From NCBI RefSeq assembly GCF_949628215.1, contig NC_134277.1:106781463-106845462 (forward strand): DNA of 64,000 bases. The letters are read 5' to 3'. Below the pieces are notes generated by a model, which saw only the letters and a program-made list of their open reading frames with translations, had not been told where the DNA came from and made no database searches. Positions 35,891 to 48,474 of this stretch are shown piece after piece (the first letter of the stretch is position 1; each line of letters opens with the position of its first letter). Origin of the DNA: Phalacrocorax aristotelis. Lineage: Eukaryota > Chordata > Aves > Suliformes > Phalacrocoracidae. Position numbers and translations under genes: made by a program.

Positions 35891-36837
35891 CCATGTAAAT
35901 AATATGAGTTCTGTTTTATCTGGACACTGCTGTCTTTGTTTTGTCAACACTTTTATAAGTATACGTGAGGTTTTGTGCCAAAACCATTAATGAAACTATA
36001 AAATAAGATAGATCACAAGACCAGTACTAGAGGAAATCTATTAATAAGTGCTTTTCGATCTCATTTGACATTATCATAAACCAGTAAAAAATCAGTAAAT
36101 AAAAACTTTTCAAAAACATACATTTCACTAAAATTTATTAATTTAGTAGTCATACCTCTGATAAGCTTTAAAAATGTCTGATTATTAGAATTAGTTTAAA
36201 TTCATCCTTCAGCCACTTTTTCTGATTCAAATATCAGTAAGAATTTTTTTTATTAAAAATCCTTGTCAGCAGAGATGATTTTGAGGAGCTTTAGAGGGTG
36301 AACTTGTTAAAAAAAAAATCAATCCAATCATATGTTTTTGTTCATTATCTTAATCAGAGCTGAGAAAATACATCCAGACTATTCCTGTATTGTAACTTCT
36401 GAAAGTGGAAAATGTACTCAAAAACCCACAATTAAACAAATAAAAAACAAAAAGGGGGATAGTGACATTCTTTAAAACAAATCCTGAGAAAAACAGACCA
36501 TCTACCTATGGTAGTTATTTTCAAATGCTGCGTAGTGAAAACATAAGCAATTATATTTTTAGTAAAATTTAAATAATATCCCTTGGATTTGGAAAGGATT
36601 ATCTTTCATGTTAGACCTGTGGTAAACAGCCTAAGTATGTACAGTATGGAACTGTGGGAATGTGTCCCTATGACCGACTTCCTTCCTAAAGTTCATGCAT
36701 TCTGCCACACAACATTTGGAATCTGCTGGAAGATTTCACCTAATGAGTCCCAACATATTGTGTAATGTAAGGATGAAAAGGCTGTTATGCTTCTGCTTTG
36801 ATCATTTTCTGGGCATTTTTTTTAGCATATTTCCTTA
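35891..36837. other. Unique AT-rich DNA, no gene seen
   Basis: Sits between two minus-strand CR1 copies. Contains only AT-rich sequence with short A runs; no exon or repeat family recognised. Confidence 0.55.
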
Positions 36838-37640
36838 TCACAGAATCACAGAATGGTACGGATTGGAAGGGACCTCTGGAGATCATCTTGTCCAACCCCC
36901 CTGCTTGAGCAGGCACACCTAGAGCAGGGGGCTCAGGAAAGAAGTTTTTCCTCATATTCAGGTAGAACTTCCTGTGTTCCAACTTGTGCCCATTGCCCCT
37001 TGTCCTGTCGTTGGGCACCACTGAAAAGAGTCTGGCCCCATCCTCTTGACAACCTCCCTTCAGATATTTATAAGTACTGAAAAGATCCCCCCTCAGTCTT
37101 CTCTTCTCCAGGCTGAACAAACCCAAGTGTCTTTCAGCCATTCCTCATAAGAGAGATGCTCCAGCCCCCTGATCATCTTGGTAGCTCTCTGCTGGACTCT
37201 CTCCAGTAGTTCCCTGTTGTTCTTTTGCTGGGGAGCCCAGAACTGGACACAGCACTCCAAATGTGGCCTCACTAGGGTGGAGTAGAGGGGAAGGACAACC
37301 TCCCTTGACCTGCTGGCCAGAACCCTTCTAACGCACCTCAGGACACTGTTGGCCTTCTTGACCACAAGGGTACACTGCTGGCTCATGATCAACCTGCCGT
37401 CCACCAGCACTCCCAGGTCCTTCTCAACAGAGCTGCTTTCCAGCAGGTCAGCCCCCAGCCTGTACTCGTGCATGGGGTTTTTCCTCCCCAGGTGCAGGAC
37501 CTTGAACTTGCTCTTGTTGAATTTCATGAGGTTCCCCTCAGTCCAGCTCTCCAGCCTGTCCAGGTCTCGTTGGATGGCAGCACAGCCTTCTGGTGTATCA
37601 GCCACTCCTCCCAGTTTTGTACCATCAGCAAACTTCCTGA
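36838..37640 (-). mobile_element. CR1 LINE 3' fragment, sister of the 7423 copy
   Basis: Minus-strand CR1 with its 3' end at 36838 (two ATTCTGTGA units) and its 5' truncation at about 37640, right at the RT catalytic box. It shares its 3' UTR type and protein with the copy at 7423-8265. It lacks the 92 bp that lie there between two CACAGGAA direct repeats; at the corresponding point (about 36924-36934) it has one CTCAGGAA followed directly by AAGAAGTTTTTCC. Confidence 0.92.
36850..37640 (-). pseudogene. CR1 ORF2 remnant (RT C-terminal part)
   Basis: The minus-strand frame 37605-37093 reads from [21 protein letters not shown] through [25 protein letters not shown] and [12 protein letters not shown] to [14 protein letters not shown] frameshift near 37130 leads to [25 protein letters not shown] in the next frame. 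At the very 5' end, before the first Met, the catalytic box reads FADG instead of FADD. The normal C-terminal segment is cut by the 92-bp deletion, so the frame runs past the usual stop. Confidence 0.85.
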
Positions 37641-40600
37641 TGTTACTGTATATGTATTTATAATTCTCTTCTAGCTCTTATATTTAAATAGTATATATTT
37701 TAGTTTTTGCAAATCCTGATCATAAAGAATAGTATGCTTTGGGATAAATTTGTGATCTTCCGTTTGTACACTTCTGCTTTTACCTGCATTAACCATTTTT
37801 AGTTTCTTATGTCTTTTTCTTATCTCTTCATCATTTGTTCATGTTCTCTAATTTTTCTCTACTTTGGTCACTTTTCTTCAAATCCATGTGACTTATGGAA
37901 GGAAATTAGAACACTTGAATATTTTCCTTGAATGGTAAACACCAGGCAAGATACATTAACTTGCACTTGGAGTAGCTCTCTTAATTTCCATATACTTTTA
38001 TATCTTTAAAAAATGTTGCTACAGGACATTGTTACCAAATCTGTAATAGTTTAATTCTGTTTTGCTAACTGATGTCAAACCAAAAGATAAGTATGTAGTA
38101 AAGAAAAAAATTGTGGTTTAGGTTATGTGCTTTGACATCCATGCGTCTGCTGCTGTTCTAAAGCTTTTATTCCAGATTTCTCATTGATGGAAGCTTTCAA
38201 TGAGTAAGACAGAGGCTGTCAGAAGAATGTAACAGTTACAGGTCTTTTTTACATTTAGATTCAGATGCATTCACCTAAACTTATGTGGTTCATCAAGCCT
38301 CTTGGTATGAGTGCCTTAAATTATGCTAAATGCATTAATCTCTAGGGTTGCATGGTACATTCTGGTTGCTGGAAAAGGAGGTGAGCCAATCTGTTGTACA
38401 TTTCAAATATGTTTGCATCTCTAGCAGGCACTTAATTCTTTCTTACTCACTAAAAAAGTTCTTCTGATCTGAAGTATTATAGTGGTATGACCTATGAGTT
38501 AACAGATTATTGTCTTTAGAACTTGTCTTCTTTCTTAGTGTCATGCCTTCAGCCAGGTGGCTTTGATGTGCATCAGAAGATGATTGCATTCCCATACCAC
38601 TTTCTTATGATTCTCTCTGTTTGTATGCAACACTTACTTGCTTTTTAAATTCAGTATAAACATATCATGAAAATAATTTTCAGTAAAGGGGTTAAGTCAA
38701 CAGTAGTCCTAAATCTAATTGTGTAGGGCAGAGAATATGGAATTGCTAGCTTAAGAAAGCAGTAGAAAGAGTGAACTACATGCTATCATATTACCATTCA
38801 GCAAAAAATATCTGTCATATCATTTCTTCCTGGGCTTAAATCTTTCCTTTTTGTGTTATATGTTTTCTAGCTTGAATAAGACATGCATTAACTAAAAATT
38901 AGTGGAGTATTTTCATATTAAAACCCCAAGATTTTCTGGTTTGTTTTTCCTAAATACACAAAAGCTTTCATAATGTATGTTCATGCTGTACATATCTTAT
39001 ATAGCCTCCAAATCAATACACTGCATTAGTCTGATGTGCTTAAACTAATAGCTTAGATGGTTACTGCATCAAGGCTTAATTAGAAACTAACCTTAAGAAG
39101 AATCTTTCATTTTAAAATATTATTGGGCCAGTTCACTTTTGGCCAGATCAATGAAATATTCCCTCTGAATGGTGCTTCAGCAAATTCTGCTGTAAAAATA
39201 AAAATATTTAGCAAGAAAAGACTATCTTTTGAGCTGTGGCATCTACTTTTTCCTGTCTGAAAATCAGTTAGGAGTAAAAAATTAGGCTTTCCTTTCCATG
39301 TCTCACCCACAGGGAACTGTCTAAGGAAAATAGTTAAATCTTCAACAGCCAAATATATCTTTTCTTAGGATGAAATGTTTTACTATGGGAAAACAGGCCT
39401 GAAGAAATGGCAATTAAAGAGGACTTTGAGTTATACTGTGCATTAGTTCTAAAACAAAACTGAGCAATTTTTTTTCCCTTTAAGATCAGCTTCAAGAGAG
39501 TGATACCTGTAACAGTAGAAGGTTTTTTTCACATTGTAGTGACAGTAATCTTTAGCTGGCTCTTTTCATGTTACCCTTACACCTTTCCCAATGTTCATGT
39601 TTAGAAACCAGCATACCTAGAGATATAGGAAAATCTGACTGGCTTTGCCAGGAGTTGATTTTTTTCTGTACCATCCTGAATTTTTCTCTCTCTTTCCTTC
39701 AGAGTTTGAATACTCCATTTAAGAATTTGAAACATATTTCTTCCCACTGAATCACAACATTCAAAGTCTTGCTAGTTGTATTTATAAAGTTATTTTTTAC
39801 TTTTGAGTAATGTAGTACCTAGTGCTATGAAGAAAAATAAAGTTTACCAAAAAGAAAAATACTGAAACATTTAGAATAGAAACAATGAATGCGGTTGACT
39901 TTAAACACAAAAGAAGCTCTTTCTGCACAACTCAGATGGGTTTGCAAATAAATGCCTAATGATACAAAACAGACACAGAAAAACTTCAAGTTTCTAGAAA
40001 AAAAAACCCACATGGAAAACTGAATCTAACTTCCCTATCTACAAGCATTTGCTCAAGGTGTTACGTGGACGCAAAGGCAAGCTACAATTCTAAGTTTGGA
40101 AGGAATAAACTTCATCTTACTGAGACCATTGGGATGACTGAAACATGACCTTTACTCTTCCTTATATGCAAACAAGGTGAACAAATGAAAAAAATGAAAA
40201 TTCATAATCAAAATATATCTTCATTATGACTTTTGTGTCAGTATTGTATCTGATAATCTTTGGATTTTTTTCCTTGAAAAGTCTAGAGTGATCTTTGGTT
40301 AAAAAGGACTGTGAACGTGAAGTCTCCTTAAGAAGATATTTTCAGCTCTATGGGCAGCATTTTCAGACTAAGATAGAGAACTACAGAACAGTCACATTTA
40401 TAGATTCTGGTTACATTTTTCAACCACCCATATTTTTAAACAAATTTAAAACATACAAGGCTTCAAATAGCCATCCAACTCATAAAGTTCCCTTTTTCCT
40501 TGAATCCATTAAAAGTTTCTCATCAAACTTAGTTAAAAATAAATCTTCTGTTTTCCCTCTGATGTAGGTTGGAATGCAAATTGATGCAAACTGGGAGAAT

Positions 40601-43234
40601 TTTAGTGGCTTGAACTAAAAAATATGGAACATTTAATCCATTATCATTGAGGATCATGGTGATTTTTAGCTTTTAGCTCCCAGCTACCTGGAACCTGCCA
40701 AATTATATATCTTATATATCTAGTCCTTGTTCTCATTGAAAAGAGTGCTGTTTATTTTCCAATAACATTCTGGCATTTTCTCATACATTTTAACATATTT
40801 TTTTTGCTTTTAATCTAAATTACGCAAAAAAAAAAAGGTGTGTCTGTGACAAACAGAAATGAAGAAAAGCAACTGTATCAGATTTACAGAGCTACCAAGC
40901 AATAAAGTATTCTTATTAACCTTACTACAATTCCAGCTTAATTTGTGTTTCTTATTTTTTTTTTTAAATGAAGATAGAGGTGTATTCTGATCATGGCAAA
41001 TAATCAAATTTTAATCCTAGGAATTTACAGTAAGTTTAAAGATTTCATGTTTTCCCTTAATATGTCTGTAACACAGCCTCTTTCATATTCAGTATTTTCT
41101 AAGTTAGTAATGCTGTTTGCGTATTACATGATACAAGCTTTGAATAATGAGTTAAAGAAAAGGCAGTACCATGCAATAAAAACAAAAGGTGTGCTTTTTG
41201 ATGGAAGAATGTGCAAGTGATATCTATTATTCCTACAAAAGAAATTCCAGATATTACTAGCTGATGACAGCAAATTGCATTTAGGTTTCTTGGGACCAGA
41301 CAAATTGCATCTATTCGTAGAACTGAAAAAACTACTGTAACTTATGAAAATTTTGAAAAAATCGAAATTAGATTAAAAAATAAAATTTGCATTAAAAATT
41401 AACAAAAAATTAAAGGTAAGAAAAAAAATAAAACAGAACTGTGTAACATTATTACCTCCATGGCTACATAAGACATATCTAGAACTTTATAAGTACATAT
41501 CCCTGAACTGTCTTGTACAGATAGAGAAGGGTTCCAAAACTTGCTCATGAGAAATTAACCAAGACAGTTAAAATATATAACAGTACATGGCACATAGTTG
41601 AACAGAAAGGAGATAGTATGAGTTAATGTATACTAACAGTACAATTTTGCTATAAACAAGAATGTTTTTTAACTTAATTGTGCAGGGAAACAATTATTTG
41701 CAGAATTTTAAAATTAGTTAAAATCAATATATTAAAATTCGATTGCAGAGACTGCAAAGCTGATTTTTTATGAGCAAGGCAAAGCACAAATAGAATAATT
41801 GTAGTGAGGAGCTAAAAGCTCAAAAAGCTCAAGTACTCTATTCACATTGTAAAAAGCTGAGAAAAAGATCAAAGGCAGCAAGTGCTGAGAGGAGGAAGAT
41901 TTCACAATTACAATGATTATTATAGAAAAAGTTGCTTAGCAGTGGAAAAGAGAACACATATAGAAAAACAGCTTTTGATTTTTTTATTTGTTTAGGTTTT
42001 TGTTTTGTTTTGGCTATATTTGATAACCAGGGGCTATGAAACTGGAACTTTGAGGTGTTTATATGGTAATTTTGGAGAGATTCCTTTAACTATCCAGAAG
42101 CCTATGCTGTTCCATGTGGAGTATTTAAAAAGGATTGCGAAAAATGATTCTTTCGTTTGGCAGCCAAACCGAGGAAAAAGTACTTCAAATTGAAAAAAAG
42201 AAAAAAGTAACATTTCCTTACCAGAAAGAAAAAATTAAAAAACCCAAATCATATTGTTATTGAACATCATCTTTTCTGTTCATCCTAAATCTCAGCAGTC
42301 TGAGACACTTAAAAGAAAGAAAAACCAATGAAAGGTAAGGGTAATAAATCACCTGTAGTTACTTTTATTTCAAATCTCAGCAGTTAAAGTAGTCAACCAG
42401 GGTGCAAGACAAACAAGCAAAAAACCAAAACACAACAAGACTGGGTTTAGCTCTCTCCAAGTGGATTTTTTTACTTTCTAGTGAACTGCCTTTATCTCAC
42501 AGGTAATGACCAATACTTACCAAGAAAATGGTGTTATAAAAGGAGTTTTCCTCAACTGTTCTTTCCAGATCTATTCCGCTTTGAATAAAATATGTATTTC
42601 TTAAGCATTAGACATATCTCTCATTAGAGGATATTTGTGGTTATGTCAGTGGAAATATGATTTTATCCAGTAAACCTATGCCAGAACTGAATGAAAGTGC
42701 TAGAAAACTCTGATGCTCTAGAAGAAGTAACCCGTCACGTAATATAACCTTTCCTTCAGCCTATACATGGGGTAACTCATAAGTTATACTGCCACATAAG
42801 TGGCTGTACTTTTATTAAAAAAACAAACCCACAGTATGGTTTCTTTTGGACACAATTGTAATTTACTAGTAATAAACTAGGTAAGCTTTTTCTATGGTTG
42901 TTGGTCAAGTTTTGTCATTCTTGTACTCTTGACTTTGCATTGCTAATTATTGTAATGAATGACAGTATTGAAAACAGCTCTTATCAACCATATGTATTAA
43001 TTCTGACCACTTTGGAACAGTTCACTACAATGCAGAACAGCTAGGGTTGTACTGGATAATTCATGTAGCCCAAAAAGAATTGATACAATGCTTTACAAGA
43101 GATCACAACAATTGAATAATGGTAGCACAAATCTGATCAATTAAGACAATGGGGTAAGTTGACTCTAAGTTATGTTTTATCCACTGTTCAAATTACTCCA
43201 GAAAGAAATGTTTTACTATTGGAATAAAGACACT
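37641..43234. other. Unique AT-rich DNA, no gene seen
   Basis: About 5.6 kb of AT-rich sequence. Open frames reach at most 90 codons (40295-40567, plus) and show no motif. I see no named transposon and no exon. Confidence 0.5.
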
Positions 43235-43982
43235 TGTATAGGGTGTATGTGGCAAGGTCTTGGTAATGGGGAGGGGGCTGCAGGGGTGGCTTCTGTGCCC
43301 CCATATCAGACAGAGCCAGTTCCAGATGGCTCCTAAGTGGACCTGCCACTGGCCAAAGCTGAGCCTATCAGTGACACTGGTGACTCCTCTGTGATAACCT
43401 GTTTAAGAAAGGGTAAAAATGGTAAAACATGCTCCAGACACTGGAGCTGAAGTTCCCCTGCAGCCCCTGGAGAGGCCCGCGGTGAAGCAGATTGTCCCCC
43501 TGCAGCCCACGGAGGACCAGGGTGGAGCAGATATCCACACTACAGCCCATGGAGGACCCCATGCTGTAGCAGGTAGACATGCCCTGAAGGAAGCTGCAGC
43601 TCTCGGAGAGCCCATGCAAGAGCAAGCTCCTGGCAGAAGTTGCAGCCCATGGGGACTCCACTCTGGAGCAGTCTGTTCCTAAAGGACTGGGCCCCATGGG
43701 AAGGACCCATGTTGGAGATGTTCATGAAAGCCTGTATCCCATGGGAGGGACCCCACGCTGCAGCAGGTGAGCAATGTGAGGAGGAAGGAAGAGCAGAGAG
43801 GAGCTGTTAGGGACTGACTGCAACCCTCATTCCCCATCCCCCTGTGCTGCTCAAAGGGAGGATGTAGGGGAGTCAGGAGAAAAGGAGTGAAGTTGAGCCT
43901 AGGAAGAAGGTGGAGGGGAAGGTAGTTTTAGTTTTGTTTTTTATTTCTCATTATGCTATTCTGTTATTAATTGGCAATAAAT
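43235..43982 (+). mobile_element. 3'-truncated LTR of a second bird-type ERV family
   Basis: Starts TGTATAGGGTGTATGTGGCAAGG and follows the order typical of a well-known bird LTR: a G-rich block, CAGACAGAGCCAGTTCC, GGCCAAAGCTGAGCC, GTGATAACCTGTTTAAGAAAG (TATA position), an array of CTGCAGCCCATGGAGGACC-like units, CCCCATCCCCCTGTGCTGCTC, then an AATAAA polyadenylation signal (43976-43981). Similarity stops right after AATAAAT; the remaining 3' part of the LTR is missing. No viral gene follows. Overlapping open frames on both strands (43368-43725) come from the repeat array, not from a gene. Confidence 0.82.
43451..43766 (+). repeat. Minisatellite-like array inside LTR (about 7 diverged units)
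   Basis: Units run 43451-43490, 43491-43530, 43531-43572, 43573-43626, 43627-43671, 43672-43720 and 43721-43766 (40, 40, 42, 54, 45, 49 and 46 bp). Each has a CAGCCC-ATGG-GGACC core and most end in a GGAGCAG-like motif. Units are diverged, so the array was built before or early in the spread of the LTR. Confidence 0.8.
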
Positions 43983-46900
43983 ATCTAAGATGTGAAAAGA
44001 CATTAAAGATACTGTGTGTGTTTGTTTTTTCTCTTAAGAGAAGACACCTCAAAGTTTCAGATTCTTCCTTATTCTTATTTGTTTTCATATAGAATTACCA
44101 TGGCACTAACTACTCCACACAATTTGATAAGTTATGTAGGACATTGGCTGTTGAATCCATTTGTATTTTTATTGATTATCTGACTGGAAGAAAAGTGTTC
44201 ATTTATTAACAGAAATATAGTCTATTGTATGTGTACCATAGTATTTTGTTGAGTTAATGAGATTAGAAAATCCTCTTTTATCTTCTGATGTGTTCACTGA
44301 TTGATGGTCTGCTAATACTTCTTCATTTTAGACTCTGTTACAAAGGAAAACCCCAAAGCTTAAATGATAAGTAGCATGGCTTTGTTTGCCCTTTTCTTAT
44401 CTGTGTTTTCTTCCTTTCAAATATTAACAACCTTAAGAATTATATTATCCAATCTTAGCATAAGCAGTCATTCATGGCCCTTTTCTAATTACAATCAATT
44501 GAGTCCTGAAATGACATTACCTGGAAAATATTCTATTCATGATTAAACCAGGCAACTGGATCATATTTACAGTCTAACATAGTTATATTTATTGAACATA
44601 TTGAAATATCTCTTGAAATTAGTGTTCAATTTTTAGATAATTTTGATTTAGATTGTACAAAAATATGAATATACCTTTTTGTTTTCAGTCGAATAAAATT
44701 GCTTGACTTCTTCCTGAAGTCATGTGATAAAAGGTCTGTAACGGTTAAAGGCATCCAAGAATCTTCATAGTTCCTGAGAAAAAATATATGCCAGTTGCTT
44801 ACTGGCATATTTTTAATTTCATATTTAATTTAGAGGATATTTTTTCCCTTAAAGTGAGGAAAACAGACGCAGGTTACCCTGAGATAACCCTTCAATTGTG
44901 TTAAGATTGCGGCATGCAAGTCATAGAGACAAGAGGACTTGGGGAATAAAAGGGTACAGGTTTCAGTAGGAAGTCACGAGTTTTAATCTCTGATAGCTCC
45001 CACCCTACTGGAGGCAAAGCCCAGGACTCGTCGTCTGCTCTTCATTGTTATTCTCTACTGTATCAAGTGAACAGTGGAATAAGGACACATTTTTTTGGTG
45101 CTTACGAAAGTACTATAGAGGGTAACTGAGACATCTCTCAGAAAAGTAGCACAGAAGTATAACAGAGTGTTAACCACAGTACCCCTATCAACTACTAGAT
45201 GACCACCAGATCACATAAATCATTCATTCCTATCTTTCGGCATTTGTACCAATATTAAATAATATACACATTTGTGGTATTAAACAAAGTTTAATGAAAT
45301 TTGCAATTTATGAAAATTATTTGTAGGTCTTTTTATTACTGTGTTTATAATCACTTTGGAAAACATACATGCTATTTATCATCTTAAAAAGGAAAACAAG
45401 AAAGACTAGATTTTGTGAAGTTTTCCTAGAGGCAACCCACTATTTTAGGCACCACTCATCTCAAGATATGAAGAGCAGCTCAAAGGTTTGCAGCCAGATT
45501 TAGAGTTAGGAGTTTTCCTGACTTTCCCATATTTATCCTTAATGACCTTGAGTGAGTCACTTTTTCTGCACAAATTGTGTGTTCACTGCCCACAACTATA
45601 ATATGAAGAGGAGTGGATAGGAATACTGGTATATAACAAATATCATAGATGTATATTCAAGATCATGAGAGACTGTAGTATTATGATGAAAAGGTCATAA
45701 ATTAACATTTTCTGACATTCACAACTACAGTGAGGGCAGTCATGTATCATCTTATTTTGGCTTACTTTCAAGTGACTGATTTATGGGTTTACTTCTTCAC
45801 AGAGGCCTCTGAAGCTCTCTGTGTACATAGTTGCTGAAATAAATATTTTATGTACTTAATGTTAGTAGCTGAGTTTTCTCTTACTCAGGGAATAGGGAGA
45901 AATTATGACAAATGAAAGCATCTTGTGTGATCTATCGTAGTCAAGCAAAAAAACTTAAATAGCACTACTAAGAAGGAGGCACTTGAAAGTAAAATATGAT
46001 CAATAAAGTGATTACAAAGAAGTGTGTGCGATAAATGTGAATATTAATTACCCTTTAAGAAACTATAATTTCCTCATGAGAAAAAAAGAGATACTGTACT
46101 CATATTCTGAAATATAAATTTTAAAATGAGCATCCTCTGGTGATTCAATTATCACCACCATGACCTTTGGACTAGCCAGAATTATCACACCTGCAGGGTA
46201 TTATAATACAGTGAACACGTACTAAAGGTTTGTATGGTAGTGCTAGGCAGAGCAGTAGAAACCAGATTCTAGCTGTTGATTTCCAACAATATCTGTTTTA
46301 CACTACCAAACTGTTAGCACAGAAATGTTCTCCAGCATCAATTAAACATTGTTTGTTTTTTCTTATATGTTTGGAGATACAGTGCAGGAAAGAAAGAATC
46401 CTAGTTTCCCCAGTAACTCTTAAAATTATTTGACTTGATTTTTAGCCACAGATTTTACTGTGGGCTGAAAAGAGACCCTGGAGCTTAAAGAGATTTTGCC
46501 CAATTGTTGAAACTCTACGGCTTTATCTGTAAAAGACCCATATTTCTAATGGCTTGTCAGAGGAAAAAAAAAAAAAAGCTTGTCTCCAAAGCTTATCTAA
46601 ATGATACAAGCTTGTATCAGTAAGCTGTTGTGTGGCATTACTGTATTTTTAAGTGCTTCAGTGTAACCATAGAAGCACATTTGGCTGTTAAAGCATTTGA
46701 AAAATCAATAATTATGCACTTTCCATTTCTATTGTGCACACAGACATTTTCAATATGGCTATGTTGCACACTGGGGTGTCATGAAGATGCTGGCATAGGA
46801 AAAGCAGGTGGAATTTTAGAGAAAGTCAGTGTGTCATTTCACTGAAGACAGCATCCCTTCATCATATATCCCTTAATGTATCTTAAGAGGTAAGGGCTGG

Positions 46901-48338
46901 GATTAGGTTAGCATTTGTAAACATGAAAGAAGGTTAAGAACACAAAAAGGCAGTCAAAACACAGATCCTTCTATTTTACCCTCCCATCTCCAGCAGTGGC
47001 CAAAAGCTGGTGCTCAGGAAAGGCCATAAAAACAGGTAAAACCTGCTGGCTGATCCCAGCCTCCAACCATTTGCAGCTCACGGAATTCCTGGGCAAAACA
47101 AAATTCCTATGTAATTAATAATCTTTAATGTTTTCCATCCATGAACTTGACCAACCTGCACTTGAATCTAAGCAAATGTTAACTATATGCACACTGTCTT
47201 CACAAAGCCTTCTACAGCAAGTTACCAATTGTTGAAATAACTGTTTCTTATTGTATGGTCTTAGGTAAATTACAAGAGAAATCAAGAGGAGATAACACAA
47301 TCTTTGCAGCAGACTTAGAAGGAGAATGCAGTATATTAGGGCAGGAGAAATATTGCTGGATTTAGATACATCTAATATTCTCTCAGACGTTTTCAGTTTA
47401 TAGGGATATAAGGTACAAAGCAAATGTATTGCTGAGCAATTACAGCAAATTTACAGAATCTCTGTGAAACAGAATCTGAATATACTCAAGAACAACCCAT
47501 TATAATGTGTCTGACTTGAGGGCTGAAAGTTGCTGGTATTTTTATAACTCATAAGTTTTCTGAAATTCTAAAAACCTGCTTTTGCAGTTTATCGTAATAT
47601 TTTCATGTTACCTCCAATTTAATATTTAAAATTTTACAGAGACAATTAATAAACTCAAATTTAAATAGAAATGTGATACATACATTAAGATAAACTTGAG
47701 ATACATTATTTCTATGTATTCCTATTATGTCTTCAGTATAAGAAATAGAAGAAAAGAAGTGGTACTTTTTAATCGAAATGTTTAAGTGATAATATTTGTG
47801 TATTTTAAATAAAAGAACTTCTTTAAATATTGCATTTCTTTTTTTTTAATAAAAGAAAGGTGTAATACACATGTCACCCTGACAGAACTGGGCAAACTGA
47901 GAAACAGAATTATTTTCCTATTGCTATATGAAAAAAAATAATGGGACAAGAGCAAGGCAAGAAACAAACCACTGACTTCTGTTTCAGACTCACTGTCTTC
48001 CCAGGACTGAAAGTGAACCTCTGTCCCATGGCCTTTACATTGTAAAGTATCTTTTTCCCAAAGGTAAACTATGGTCCTTGTTAATTAAAGTCCACTTTTT
48101 TGCTTTAGAAGAGAGCAATTAAGACAACTGTAAAGGATGGACAAAAAAATGTCAACAAAAATTCTAGGTTGGTACACACTGACACTAGCTTATTTTCCTT
48201 GGTTCTTATTGAAAAATCTGAAATACACAGTAACAATGCATACAGCATTCCTATGTATGTCTGACATGCACTTTTCCAATAAAATTTTCCGGTAAGTCTT
48301 TATGAAGAGTGTAAATTCTTTGTCCCTCCTCATTACTG
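43983..48338. other. Unique AT-rich DNA, no gene seen
   Basis: No exon or named repeat recognised. Short open frames of 102 codons or fewer are probably chance. A perfect 18-bp palindrome is at 46602-46619, near an A-run (46565-46577). Confidence 0.5.
46602..46619. repeat. Perfect 18-bp palindrome
   Basis: TGATACAAGCTTGTATCA is its own reverse complement, with no spacer. Two further AAGCTT motifs lie within 40 bp upstream. Confidence 0.95.
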
Positions 48339-48468
48339 TTAGCCTTGTTGCTGCAGGGCTGTTTGATGATCTGCAACTTTACTCACTGTCTTGGTAGAAT
48401 CTCCAGCAACATGTAAGGAACTTTGTCTGGTCCCAGATCCTGAGTTCACTTTCTTCTGTCTCTTTACT
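48339..48468 (-). CDS. Candidate terminal exon, unrecognised (42 codons)
   Basis: On the minus strand a pyrimidine-rich run ends in TTTCATTTCAG, a good 3' splice site with its AG at 48470-48469. From 48467 a frame is open for 42 codons to TAA (48341-48339). It begins VKRQKKVNSG and ends HQTALQQQG, and is rich in Ser, Lys, Thr and Gln, as in a disordered protein tail. A GTGAGT donor-like site lies inside (about 48383), so it could instead be a shorter internal or non-coding exon. I do not recognise the peptide, no partner exon was found, and the signal could be chance. Confidence 0.22.
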
Positions 48469-48474
48469 CTGAAA

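Noticed and set aside
31592..35990. Many plus-strand open frames of 60-170 codons across this block
   Set aside because: They are antisense to the minus-strand CR1 ORF1/ORF2 and have no domains of their own.
43368..43725. Open frames on both strands over an apparently repetitive coding sequence (up to 109 codons)
   Set aside because: They arise from the 40-54 bp repeat array in an LTR; frames open on both strands and start and stop at random.
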